A DNA stretch of 42,979 nucleotides from Haplosporangium gracile (Eukaryota > Mortierellomycota > Mortierellomycetes > Mortierellales > Mortierellaceae), in contig JAAAUF010000231.1 in NCBI GenBank assembly GCA_015499985.1, positions 1 through 42,979 of the forward strand. Reading direction: 5' to 3'. Shown piece by piece: positions 20,289-30,116 of this stretch. Made by a program: the position numbers and the translations under genes. Within the stretch, counting starts at the first letter, position 1; each line of letters opens with the position of its first letter. Below the pieces are notes generated by a model. It was given only the letters and a program-made list of their open reading frames with translations, searched no databases and was not told where the DNA came from.

Positions 20289-21093
20289 CTTCCTTTTTTA
20301 ATACCCTCTCTGCATACATAATGATTCCCTCTCGCCATCTTACCTAGCAACTAAATAATAATAAAACGCATGTGCCTCTACGGGGCCTGCAGGGTCGGAC
20401 AGAACGAAAAGTGTCACTGTCAGAGATGTGTGGAGGAGGAAGAGGAAGGGACACCCTTAGGTTGTTTGTCCTTTTGCGACGGCAAAAGCAGAATTTGCCA
20501 GAAACGGAGAAAAGACGGAACAATGAACACCTTTCCCATCACCGATGGGCGAAGCGCAACTGATGAACACACTCTACTCTTCGACACCATCACTCTTGAC
20601 CCTGAAAGGCACAAGCACGAAAAAAAAAAAAAAAAAAAAAATAATAATAATAATAATAATAATAATTATATAGGAAATCGAGCGAGACGACGCGTACTAT
20701 GAAAATGATAATGCGAACAAAGACAAGTGTGTTGTGAGGTAGCCTTTATTGAAGAGTCAACAATGACCGCACCGTACTATAAACCTTTTATATTTTTTCC
20801 TTCCCCGGGGATTTAGACCTGTTCATGCCCGGTAACTTTAATCTGCTAGCGACAAAAATGTCGTCATGATTTTCGAATGCCTGAAAATGCCAGTGCTTGA
20901 CCGAGGAAGAAGCGAGGGAAAGTGAGAGAAATAAAAGGTGTTGACGATCCTCTCCTTTTCTCGTCCTTCACCTTTTTCTTTCTTTTAACCTTCACCTTCT
21001 ACTTTCTCTCCTGCCTTCCTCAAACTCCTTCATCCTCCTTATTATCCCTCTCTACCCTACCCCCTCCTCACAAAAAAAAAAGACACAGCAGCA
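20289..21093. other. Intergenic region between the two four-helix proteins
   Basis: It starts with AATAATAATAAAA (about 20353-20367), a likely polyadenylation region, and carries an A-run and AAT microsatellite (20620-20666). It ends in a CT-rich leader (about 20950-21075). An ATAAAAGG box at about 20930-20937, roughly 155 nt before the next ATG, is a possible TATA element. No gene was recognised. Confidence 0.5.
20620..20666 (+). repeat. A-homopolymer plus (AAT)n microsatellite
   Basis: About 21 A residues run directly into roughly eight ATA/AAT units. The structure resembles a retroposed poly(A) tail that degenerated into a microsatellite, but no element body with target duplications was recognised upstream. 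Confidence 0.85.
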
Positions 21094-22176
21094 ATGGCCG
21101 TAGTACCCCCAACGGTTCAACTAAAGGTCGTCCGCCGCGTCCGGATAGTACTCTTCATCTTGACTATCATAAACCTTATCCTCATGGTCGCCCTCTATTC
21201 CTTTCAAGCCTTCCTCAATAACAACCCTACCAAACACCGCGACGAACCCCGGGTACCATCCCTCCTCTGGCAAGACTATCTCGAGATCATCTTTTCGGTC
21301 TTTTTTGTGTTTGTCTATTTCTATGCCCTAAGTGGGTTCCGGTTCGTGCCCAAATTTTTCCGTGTGGTCCTTTTACTCGTCCCGGCAGTACTGTTGATCT
21401 ATGTCAGCATCTTTTCGATGGTCCAGGCGAGTGACAATGATGGCAATGGATCTGCGTTCAAGTGTGGAGGTCGTGATAGGGGAGGGAAGACGTGGTGCCA
21501 ATTGAACTGGACTAACAAGTTTCTCTCGGCGTTGTTGGGATTCTTTGTCTTGTTCGAGATACCGTTGACGATGGTTTGGGGACCCATGGATCCTAACCGG
21601 GACTATCTCCCACAGTACAACGATGGTCATGCTCAACCTGTGGTTCATGATGGAGGGCAGACTGGGTCACCACATGCGATGATCGAGCATGCTCAATCGT
21701 CTGGTCCTACTCTCGGGATCCCCGCTGCTACTGTTCTTGCTGGAAATGGTGCTACCGTCGCTCCTCACCCAGGCTATTCTAGTTCACAGAAACCCATCCT
21801 CCTCGGCGACATCAACAATAACAATGGTGCTGGTGCTGGTGGAGAAGCATACAAGGTTGGAGCGAATGTTCAGGAACAGTACTTGCCACCACCCCAGGTT
21901 GTATACCAGTACCCTGCGCCCCAAAAGGCTCAGTACAAGGACCAGCACGAGCAGTTCGAAACCCCTCAGCCCATCCCCACCATCTCGCCCACGGATCCTC
22001 AGCCAACTAATCAGGCGCCTCTCCAGCAGCAGCAACAACAACAACCACAGCAACAGCAGCAGGCTGCTCCACTTGTACTTCCTCAACCATTCGAGCCCAC
22101 GACCGGCGTTCATCCATTGGATCTTACGAATACCCCTCCTTTGGTGCCATCGCATTCACAACCATATTACGCTTAA
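21094..22176 (+). CDS. Four-helix (MARVEL-like) membrane protein with Gln/Pro-rich tail, copy 2
   Basis: A single exon encodes 360 residues. Hydrophobic helices lie at about 17-38, 62-82, 91-110 and 143-162. As in the gene at 19245, an aromatic helix 2 is followed by a short basic stretch (SGFRFVPKFFR here, PRFPAKVPRYAR there). The helix 3-4 loop carries a cysteine pair (Cys124 in KCGG, Cys135 in TWCQ), plus an NWT glycosylation sequon at 138-140. A GFFVLFE helix 4 parallels GFLIMYE of copy 1. The tail from about 165 on is Gly/Pro/Gln-rich with a poly-Q run near 312-325. The two genes are same-strand neighbours 805 bases apart, best explained as an old tandem duplication with divergence. The function is not known. 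The start is the first ATG after a CT-rich leader. Confidence 0.75.
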   Translation: MAVVPPTVQLKVVRRVRIVLFILTIINLILMVALYSFQAFLNNNPTKHRDEPRVPSLLWQDYLEIIFSVFFVFVYFYALSGFRFVPKFFRVVLLLVPAVLLIYVSIFSMVQASDNDGNGSAFKCGGRDRGGKTWCQLNWTNKFLSALLGFFVLFEIPLTMVWGPMDPNRDYLPQYNDGHAQPVVHDGGQTGSPHAMIEHAQSSGPTLGIPAATVLAGNGATVAPHPGYSSSQKPILLGDINNNNGAGAGGEAYKVGANVQEQYLPPPQVVYQYPAPQKAQYKDQHEQFETPQPIPTISPTDPQPTNQAPLQQQQQQQPQQQQQAAPLVLPQPFEPTTGVHPLDLTNTPPLVPSHSQPYYA

Positions 22177-23056
22177 TGTTATAATAAATCTCTTTCATTT
22201 TTATACATTTAAATGATCAAGATGCTCGACAAGCGCATACCTTGATTTCAATTTTATTTGGACGAGTGTTTAAATCTGTTCGTGGATGTTCCATTCGATT
22301 CAGGATCAGTTTTTTTTTTTTTCAATCCGTATATTTGTCAGAATTGTTTTTTTTCGAGATCTCATTGCAAGGTTGGCATTAAGTAATCGCTTCTTTCGAC
22401 ACTTCTTCTGCATCTCTAAAGAAAAAGTTACTACCAACGCCACCCTAGAGATCGATATGCACACGGAACGAATTCAAAGTAGAAAATTAAACCTTGAAAG
22501 CAATGATGCTGATACCTATTTGTCTCTCTACTCCAATATAATCTTAGCTTGATGAACATCGATCCTTAAGTCAACCAATATCCCAACAACAGTGATTCCA
22601 TACGTTTTACATAATACAATCAACGTCCTTTGTGTATCGTACTTGCGAATACAATATACGATATAAGTATATAACTCCAATGCCGCGCTGCCCTGGTGAA
22701 ACGATATAAAGCACAAATCATGATCGCCTATTACCTTAATTTTAAACTACATGGCGGCAGGGTTTAAGCGTGCATGTTTGGGATGTATGACGTGTTGAGA
22801 ATAGCGACGCTGATCTACCCATGGAATAAAAAAAAAAAAGTCAAAGCGCGAGTCGTTGTTAATTTAGCTGTGCCTCTCATGGACAATGTTGAAACTGTAA
22901 GTTTGAGTGGTTGTCAATTAACAACGCCGAACCTTACCTGTAGGACTTTCGTCTCCTCCGATCTCCGTTTTGCTTATTTCGAGCTTTTCAGCGACGAGGC
23001 TTTTTTTTCTTTTTCTTGTTCGTATTTGTTCTAAAGAGTTTAACTTGTTGTCGAGG
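22177..23056. other. Intergenic region without recognisable genes
   Basis: It opens with ATAATAAATC, a likely polyadenylation region of membrane protein 2. The rest is AT-rich with a few A/T homopolymers (22311-22322, 22828-22838). The ORF at 22774 on the plus strand has no domain and a random composition. Confidence 0.55.
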
Positions 23057-24952
23057 TCAATCAGATCTTTCATCTGAAATGTAACCCGAGCGACTTCGTG
23101 TCAATGTGTCTTCAGAGGGCCTTCCCGTAGTTGGCGGTGGGGGATCGTTCATGCCTTCGTTCTCTACTAGCAAGGCATGCTTTTCCTCAATGGCCTCATG
23201 CCTCACCAACGGGCGTAATTTCTCCATGAAGTCCTTCGGCGTTTTCGTTCTTAGATCGTCGTTCATCATATGATTGATAGAGGGTATTTGAAGCCCTCGC
23301 ATAATCTTCAGCTTCGGCCAATTCTCTGCCATCCAGGTTAGCTCCTTCGTTCCGATCCGGTGGTCGACGCCCTCGAACACAAAGACTTCCAAGTTCTTGA
23401 GCACACTTAACCGGCTCAGCCCCGATCCCAGAGACGGCTCCAAGGTGTTGGAAATGGACGGATTGTATGTGGAGAAAACGTGACCGTAGACTTCACAGAC
23501 AGCAGGGTTCTTAAATATTTCGAATGGCTCTCGGAACTCGGACCCCAAGTCGAGAACTTTCAGTCAACCCATCTTAGCCGGTCGATTGTACACTCGTCCA
23601 TGCAGCTCGTGACAACGTCGATGCTTCACGACCTCTAATGGCTTGGCAACATCCTCCTTCTTCGTCAACTCTTCTTTGCCCTTTATATCCCGGTCTGTTG
23701 CTGCTGAGCAAGGACTGCGAATATGCCGCTCCTTAAACGTTAATCGTTCCATTCCGACGATCTGGCAGCGAAACGTCCCCAATTCTTTAGACTCAAGGCT
23801 TGGCCAAAAGGTACTCTGCCTCAATCGTATGCCCCATCGCATCGAGAGTCTTGAGGATCGGGCAATGGCGCAGGAGATCTCCCGCAACGTTGACCATGAG
23901 CAAATTTCCATCATCTGGATGAAGAAAGTGGCCATGAACCATCGACTGGAAGTACTCGAATTCAGGACAACATGTACCAAGAGCGGCGGTGGTTCTCGGA
24001 TAAAGAGTCTGAGAGTCAAGGTCTTCAATCGCAGCAATTGACGTAGCACCAACTCCGCCAGTGACTCATCCGTTTTCCTCGGCTAGCTTTAGTTGGTAGT
24101 TGGTGAAGTGCAGTTCTCGCAGGCGATTGGTGACTGTGAGGATGGCGACGCTGTCCATGAGTTCTCTAAACTCTGCCAAAGCGGGTTTGTGAAAGTCCTT
24201 AATCCAGAACTGATCAAGATTCGAAAGGGAGTCGAGGAGGACAAAAAGTTGCCAGAGTTTGAGGAAGGCCAAGCAACGCATCGGTCATATATGAGGAAGC
24301 GTACTGTCAAGGTCGGGAACTGCAAGGAAGTTGGTACGACACGCAAAGTGCTGTACTTGAGGGAGTTGCTCCAGGATCGCCTTGGAGGTAAATCCCGTGT
24401 CATCGTGGTGAGTGTCCAGTCGTGTCAAGTTTGGCAAGGAAGTCAACGCTTTGAGGAAGAACCCTCGTCGGGATCCAAGTATGCGTGTGGGAGATTCTTG
24501 CTAAGGTAAAATCCCTTCATCTGAGGGTTCTGGAGGACAAAGAGTCATAGTCTTTGAGTAAAGGGCCATCGCTGACACCATCACTCTGTTTGTGGAATAT
24601 ATGACAGTAAGTTGACTTATTCCTTATATACAGGGGAGATAAGAGCGCTCAGCAGACGTTCATGTGCCTCCTCATCAGAGCTGCAACCTCGAAGATGTTT
24701 CTGCAGTATCCGCGCTTCCTGCAAGAAAGATATACACTAATAACCGGCGACCGCCAAGGTGCGTAGGTTGACGCAGGTGCAAGCGGATTGAGCGAGCACG
24801 ACGACGATGGATCCGGCTGCACGAAGGATCCAAATGTAATGTCCATGCTTGACGAAGAGGTGGTGGAGCCGGTTCTTTTTTTCAACTTGTTCGGTCAGTG
24901 CAAAGGAAGGAAGATCCGCGAGAATCGCATAACCTCTGAAAACACGACTCAC
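23057..24952 (-). pseudogene. Decayed F-box/LRR protein gene, copy 1
   Basis: Segments of one leucine-rich-repeat protein can be read in order on the minus strand, but they lie in different frames and are broken by stops. From N to C they are: HHLFVKHGHYIWILRA and ACTCVNLRTLAV (about 24730-24900); LPNLTRLD and LLDSLSNLDQFWI; NRLRELHFTNYQLKLAEENG, which then meets a stop at about 24066; LKTLDAMGHTIEAEYLLAKP, then stops; CQIVGMERLTFKE; and finally an uninterrupted 160-codon segment to 23057. That segment contains GLSRLSVLKNLEVF and GVDHRIGTKELTWMAENWPKLKIMRGLQ. This C-terminal block is shared with the copy at 25.7 kb. Intact relatives are F-box substrate adaptors of SCF ubiquitin ligases. At least four frame changes or stops make a functional product unlikely; introns cannot explain them all. 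The N-terminal F-box itself is not visible here. Confidence 0.78.
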
Positions 24953-25665
24953 GCGCTTTGAACCATGCTTTTTGTCGCTCTTTTTTGTTTTCTTTTATTC
25001 TTTTTTTGCTTTGTTCTTTCGTTATGTAATTTCCTTCTTTCTTTTTATTCACTGTGTCCTTTGACGACACCTACAAGAACGTACATCCAGTACCATGACC
25101 CCTTCTTCTCTTCTTCCCCTTCGCTTCTTTCCCTATTTCTTTCTTTTTTTTCTCTTGCACCCATCGTGACGCCGGTATTACGAAGCAAAGGGCAGGTTGT
25201 ATTGTTGAGAGAGCAAGTGTAACATGTGGACAAGGCGCGACAGTAGGAGGAAGACAATTGAGGTCCCTCTACCTGGGAAGAGAAAAGGGAGTACTGGTCG
25301 ACAACAGCGGCGAGACGCCTGATTTTAGTGCCGTCGAGAAAGGACCATGCATATGCACTCGAGAATTACCAACAATATCAACAACAACAACTACAACTAC
25401 AACAATAACAACAACAACAACAACATCAAGGAACTTTTATTTACAGGATCGAGATTCAAGTCTTGTTTGGATTGAAAAACAAAACACAATGTCTTCGCTG
25501 GTAGAAGCAGTCGCCGCACGAATAAAAAAAAATCAAATAAAACACGTATCGATATGGTTATTATTGTTTGCTCGAGTAAGCGAAAGTGTCAAAGGTGAAA
25601 GAAGAGAAAGAACTGGCACAGAGAAAATGGCTCGCGTTTTATAGTCGAGAAACAAAACAACACCA
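24953..25665. other. Region between the two F-box pseudogenes
   Basis: It contains a T/C-rich segment (about 24965-25160) that could be the former promoter-side leader of neighbouring genes, and an ACA microsatellite at about 25375-25430. Plus-strand ORFs here translate these repeats as poly-Thr or Phe/Leu and are not believable. Confidence 0.5.
25375..25430 (+). repeat. (CAA/ACA)n trinucleotide microsatellite
   Basis: Imperfect ACA repeats are interrupted by ACT and ATA. In this genome such CAA tracts also occur in 5' leaders (see 28982-29030), so this may be a leftover leader of a lost gene. Confidence 0.8.
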
Positions 25666-27585
25666 TCAGCATTCAGAGAGCACTTTGAGTTTAAGAATAA
25701 GCGAGGGTAGTAGCTCCTGAATATATTCTCGCAACGCATCTGTCTGTGAACAGTGCAAAAACTTGATCGCCGAGAACTGTCGGTGCTGAAGTCCACGCAC
25801 CTCCTTCAGCCGTGGCCAACTCTTCAGCATCCAAGCGAGCTCCTCAGTACCAATCCGATGATCGATGCCGTTGAAGTCAAACACCTCCAGGCGCTCAAGA
25901 GTACTTAGTCGGTCCAGCCCAGGGTCCAGAGACAGTTTCAAAGTCTTGAGAGTTGGGCCATATCTTTCATAGTGAGCTTAACGGTTAGTGTGGTATATAT
26001 TGAGACGTTGTGCAGGCATTGTGGCGAATGAGTGACATTGGTCATAGTTTCGGAGTCAAAGATCGAGTACTTTCAGACTGATCAATCCTCCGAGCTCGTT
26101 GTAGACGCGTTGGTGTTGGTGTTTCTCCTTGATCTACACGAGTTTCAAAAAGGCCTCCGGTAAAGCAACGTTTTTCTCCTTCAACGTTGCTGCTAATGTG
26201 CTTATGTCCATTGCGTCTTCCATATCCTCGATCTGTGATGCCAACCAAGGGTTGTAGAGTAAAAGATTCTCCTCTGCATGTCAATCTAAGCAGACCGACA
26301 ATCCCGCAGCTAAATGTCTCCAGCCCTCTACAAACTATGGGTCTCTCCAGCAACGACTCTGCATCAACAGAATACCGGATCGTGTCCAGAATCTTGAGCT
26401 TAGGACAGTTGTAAAGGAGAGTGGTAACGGTGTCGACATCATACAGGTCTTTCAGGACAGCAAACAACTTGACAGACTCTAAGAGCGGACAGCAACTTGC
26501 AAGCACGGCAGCGGTTCGAGACTCAAACACTTTCACCGACAGCGCGGTCAGATGAGGCAGCCCGGATAGGATGTGAGCGGTCAGTGCCAAGATCAGGGAC
26601 TCTGCCTTTGGCAGCTCTGTGTGCGTAAAGTGTAGGTCCTTGAGCCGACTCGGGGCTCCTCCAAGGACTGTTCCTGAACACCAGTCCGGGCTGTCGGATG
26701 ATATAAGATGACTCGATGTCAGCTGCTCGAGGTTGCAAAGCTGTAAAAAGACGTTGAACAGTGCCGAAATCTGTATTTGAGAGCGACGGATAGTCAAAAT
26801 GCGGACGTGAGGAGAGACGGTAGTCAAGTGTTCGTCACGGATGTCGATGTGAATGTTGGATTCGTAGCCTTGGAGGGCTGGGCATAATTTCAAAAGCGTC
26901 TGGAGGGTGAGCTGCACTGCCTCATTTTTCAATCGAGTCAACTTGCGCAAGATTGCCAGGGTCTTCATAAAAAAGTGAATCGATCCGGAAGGGCCCACCG
27001 CCCACTCCCCTTCCAACTCTAGAGATTCAAGCGGCGGGTTCTCCAGAATGAGTAACCAGGACCTTTGCGTCGCGATCCAGCTGAAAAGGTTCGTTTCTAT
27101 CGGTGGTGAGACCGGCCGTGGAAGATCTTTGAGTAAGGGCGAGACAAGGCATTGAGAGTAAGGGTCGCCGTGGTTCCTGTCAAACGACTTTGGCGAATCG
27201 TCAGAGTTCAGCCCCATCTAGAGATATATTGGATCATGCGAGACAGACAATGACCTGAAGCGGGTACATGTTCTGGCGATGCTAGCGGCCAAGATGATCC
27301 TGTCCATGTGGAGGGAAGATGGCGGATATGTAGGCCATAGGTCTCAAAGATGGACTGGAGTTGTCGTGGTTTCTTTTGACGAGGCGCCATGAAAATTCAT
27401 ATTTGACAGTATAGGCTAGGAGCAAAGACTGCCGTCAATTGTTCGCCAACGGGCTGGTATGAGATGGTGGTTCCAAAGCTGAGAGACTTGGATATATCTG
27501 AGGAGGTCAGAGGGTCTAGGTGGGATCCAATGGGAACGAGGAGTTCTGGCAAATGGGCAACTTTGGTTGCTAGAAGGGAGGCCAT
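25666..27585 (-). pseudogene. Decayed F-box/LRR protein gene, copy 2
   Basis: The gene starts at an ATG (27585) with a recognisable F-box, HLPELLVPIGSHLDPL, then SDISKS. The expected continuation LWNHHLIPARWRTIDGS lies in another frame, so there is a frameshift near 27490, and it then hits a stop. FETYGLHIRHLPSTWTG and RIILAASIARTCTRFRSLSV are again in different frames, with a TAG at about 27222. A long open LRR segment (27217-26042) follows, including LRKLTRLKNEAVQLTLQTLLKLCPAL and LYNCPKLKILDTIRYSVDAESLLERP. Near 26130 the homologous frame (HQRVYNELGGLISLKVLDL) diverges from this ORF and has its own TAG and TGA. The C-terminal block GLDRLSTLERLEVF...IDHRIGTEELAWM (25941-25666) is a paralogue of copy 1. 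At least three frameshifts and several stops are present. The 391-codon open piece could still be transcribed, but it lacks an F-box and the C-terminus. Confidence 0.8.
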
Positions 27586-28352
27586 AGTATGGACTGAAGC
27601 AAAGAAAGGAGGAGGAGGATTAAGAGTCGGATGGAGAAGAGGGGCAAGGAAAGCAAAAAAGGAGCTGTGGTGCTTTAGTAGTTTTTTTTACCACGCGTAA
27701 CGTTTCAGAATTGTCAAGTTGTCAAGTTGTCAAGTTGTCATATGATTGATTGGCCTTCCAAGGGCTCTAGCCTACTATAATTGGTTTGACCAACCTGACA
27801 GGCCGCGCAGGGGATGCGGGGGCTGGCTCGGTGCTGACCACTCCAAGGCATTCATAGGACCCAGTTTGTGCAACTATAGGCATTCAGGCTCCCAGGGGGG
27901 TCTGTCTGACAGTTCAGTCACTCCGAAGCTGTCAGCCGCTGACACCTCCTTCCCTCTTTATTCAGTGGCTTGAATTAGTCAGGTTTGGCACGCCGGCGCA
28001 ACTGTGGGGGATTTGACCATTTTCTTTTCCAATTCGTCTCTGACTGGATTCGATCGTTTTGCTTTTTCTTGGTTGCTTTTAGGTTTTCCCCCTACCCACG
28101 CGTACACTTTTTTGATAAGAAAAAAGACCGAGAACAAAAAATTGAGTCGTAAACTCCACTCTGATCGATGTACTTTTGTTTGTTGAGGAGGCTGATAACC
28201 ACACAGTTGATTGTATCCAAACATCGAAAGGGGACATGTCCTTTTTGCGTGCGTTATGTATTAGAAGGAAAAAAAAGTTAAAAGTACAGTCTACGAGACG
28301 AAAAGCAAAGGAGTGAGTGTAGGAGTGTTTCGAATCCTTTCCTTGCTTGAAT
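27586..28352. other. Intergenic region with octamer repeat and a GC-rich patch
   Basis: It contains the TTGTCAAG tandem repeat (27711-27739) and a patch (about 27760-27960) richer in G and C than its surroundings. The patch has a short inverted repeat, CTGACAG (27906-27912) and CTGTCAG (27929-27935). No ORF of interest was found. The 3' UTR of the gene ending at 28353 must lie at the right end. Confidence 0.5.
27711..27739 (+). repeat. Octamer tandem repeat (TTGTCAAG)x3.7
   Basis: Three perfect copies of TTGTCAAG and a partial fourth (TTGTCA) occur in the promoter-side flank of the F-box pseudogene. Confidence 0.85.
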
Positions 28353-28967
28353 TTAGTTCTTCTTCTTGGCGGCAGCAGCAGGGGCAGCCTCGGCCTTCTT
28401 GCCCTTCTCGACCTGAGTGTACGCAAAGTACTTGAGCATAACGAGAAAGGCCTCAATGATGAACCAGGCTCCGATCAACACGCTCAAACCACCAAGACCG
28501 CCCATGAAGATAGCCATCTGATTAGCATAAGGAGTGTAAGAAACGGCGTTCTCCTGGTCCTGACCATCTTGGAGCTTCTCCTGAGTAACTACCACTGCCT
28601 CCTGACCGGCGTTCTGACGAAGGGTCTTTGCAACCTCCTCGAGGAGAACTTCCTTAGACGAGAAGAGGGAGGCGTTGCCCTGGAGGGGGAGGAAGATGTG
28701 GTGCGAAGCCCAGAGAGCGGCAAACGTCAATTGAATCGGGAGTTGGTTGCGGAGTTTTGAGAGCGGGCGGGCGGTGTATTCGGCAGGGAAGAAGTAGATG
28801 TAAATGAGAGTGATGATCTCGAGAACAAAGAAAAGATGGGAAACCATTCCGTCCATGAAGAGGGCGGTGTGAAGGAAGCCGTGGATGACGACGAAGCCGA
28901 GGATAGTGAGCTGGTACTGGCGGAGGCCGTACTGGGTTGCGATATCGGGGAGGATCTTGGACATCAT
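28353..28967 (-). CDS. Four-helix membrane protein with C-terminal KKKN (hypothetical)
   Basis: A single exon encodes 204 residues, starting ATG ATG (28967/28964) right after a CAA-rich leader. Hydrophobic segments lie at about 20-38 (LTILGFVVIHGFLHTALF), 43-60 (SHLFFVLEIITLIYIYFF), 77-96 and 150-177 (MAIFMGGLGGLSVLIGAWF...). A hydrophilic loop between the last two has a predicted amphipathic helix (KEVLLEEVAKTLRQ). The tail is Lys/Ala-rich and ends KKKN, which fits the dilysine KKxx ER-retrieval rule (Lys at -3 and -4). This suggests a resident of the ER or early secretory pathway. I do not recognise the family. Coding character is good: strong codon bias (AAG, GCC, CTC) and no stops. Confidence 0.75.
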   Translation of the reverse strand: MMSKILPDIATQYGLRQYQLTILGFVVIHGFLHTALFMDGMVSHLFFVLEIITLIYIYFFPAEYTARPLSKLRNQLPIQLTFAALWASHHIFLPLQGNASLFSSKEVLLEEVAKTLRQNAGQEAVVVTQEKLQDGQDQENAVSYTPYANQMAIFMGGLGGLSVLIGAWFIIEAFLVMLKYFAYTQVEKGKKAEAAPAAAAKKKN

Positions 28968-29434
28968 CTTGGTGGATCTTGGTTGTTGTTGTTGTTGTTG
29001 TTGTTGTTATTGTTGTTGTTGTTGTTGTTATTCCTTGCCAGGCGGAGGTGGGAGGGACGGTGGAGTGTGAAGAGAAGAAGAGAAAGAGGAGTAATGGGAG
29101 GATGATAGTCGAGCGAGTAAGTGTGCGAACGAAGGGCTCTTTTTGGGAAGAAGGGACTCGACCACTCGATGGAAGTGGAAGCACAAGGACAGCGAATGAG
29201 TGGTGACCCAATCGAAAACTACACCAATTATCTTCTCGCCGTTGTGCCGTTGCTCGAATCGAATTGATTCGAAAAATAAAAGGTTCACCCAAGGAGCTTT
29301 GGTCGTTCACAAGGGTACAACAAGTAGACAAGAGCTCACACACTTTGATAGAAAGCACCAGAACAGGAGAAGGTCTAGGTCGTTGGTTATCATGCTTTCT
29401 TCTTTTTTTATTCCATAGGGAACAAAAAAAAAGT
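28968..29434. other. Leader/promoter of the KKKN protein and 3' flank of the DUF952 gene
   Basis: Both neighbours are on the minus strand. The first 60 bases are a (GTT)n tract (28982-29030), CAA on the coding strand, which lies in the 5' leader. The remainder has no domain-bearing ORF. Confidence 0.55.
28982..29030 (-). repeat. (CAA)n microsatellite in a 5' leader
   Basis: On the coding strand of the gene at 28353-28967, CAA units with two ATA interruptions end about 15 nt before the ATG. CAA-rich, unstructured leaders favour scanning and efficient initiation. Confidence 0.85.
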
Positions 29435-29857
29435 CTACTTCTTCTGAAGACGGTCCTCCCACCCAGAAGAAAAGTCCCACGCCTCCGCAACCTCATTCCA
29501 CTCACACAGAATCGTCCCCACAATCGCCTCCTCTTGCACAAGATCCCCGTAAACATGCGGAAAGATCCTGCTAACATCCGTTGGATGTTCACCCTTGGCA
29601 GCTTCCCATTTCACTTGAGGCTTGATGGCCTCAAATTTGATCTTGACGATTAGGAGGTCGTTGAATTTCGACTTTGGGAAGAATCGGTTGGCAGTTCCGG
29701 GGACTTGGGCGGAGGTGGAGAGGTGGTAGAAGCCGTCGGCCTTGTCGAGGGCCGAGAGGGGGAGAACCTTGTCGGATGCGTTGAAGGCTGAGGCAGGGGA
29801 GATCAGTTTGTAGACGAACTCGGAGTCGACGGAGGGGGCCAATGGATGGTTGGACAT
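29435..29857 (-). CDS. DUF952 domain protein
   Basis: A single exon encodes 140 residues. It covers one DUF952 domain: VYKLISPASAFN at the start, the diagnostic DGFYHLSTSAQVPGTANRFF in the middle, then LLIVKIKFEAI and VKWEAA, and FPHVYGDLVQEEAI near the end. DUF952 proteins are small, soluble and of unknown biochemical function. The fold has been compared with ADP-ribosyl-transfer enzymes, but I would not assign an activity. The ATG at 29857 (context ACAATGTC) is used; the open frame continues upstream only from a non-ATG codon. It is divergent from the methyltransferase gene, with a 259-bp shared promoter (29858-30116). Confidence 0.88.
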   Translation of the reverse strand: MSNHPLAPSVDSEFVYKLISPASAFNASDKVLPLSALDKADGFYHLSTSAQVPGTANRFFPKSKFNDLLIVKIKFEAIKPQVKWEAAKGEHPTDVSRIFPHVYGDLVQEEAIVGTILCEWNEVAEAWDFSSGWEDRLQKK

Positions 29858-30116
29858 TGTTCTGTGTGCTGCTGTTTGTGTAGTAAGGGGAGTGGAGCGA
29901 AGATGTCTCTTGAGGTGCGCAGACAAGCGATAAAAAAGAAATAGTGGCGTGTGAATCCAGTGGTCTCGTTGCTTTCACTTACGCGTCTTTCGAACTGAAT
30001 CTCCGCTTCTTTATCACCTTCCTTTTCCTTCGTTTGCGTTCTTCGTTTTCTTTTTTCTCTACCATTTAACACATTCACACCTCCCTTTCTCCACAATCCT
30101 CAAAGAACAGCACGCC

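Noticed and set aside
24965..25240. Possible transposon remnant in the T-rich segment between the F-box pseudogenes
   Set aside because: It has no terminal inverted repeats, target duplication or transposase-like frame. It looks like an ordinary pyrimidine-rich leader.
28654..29592. 312-codon ORF on the minus strand overlapping the KKKN protein and DUF952 genes
   Set aside because: It is out of frame with both supported genes, rich in Thr runs from the CAA repeat and Arg/Pro from antisense-like composition, and has no domain.
29858..29926. 23-codon N-terminal extension of the DUF952 protein
   Set aside because: It begins at TTG, not ATG. The ATG at 29857 has a good context and the DUF952 domain starts shortly after it.
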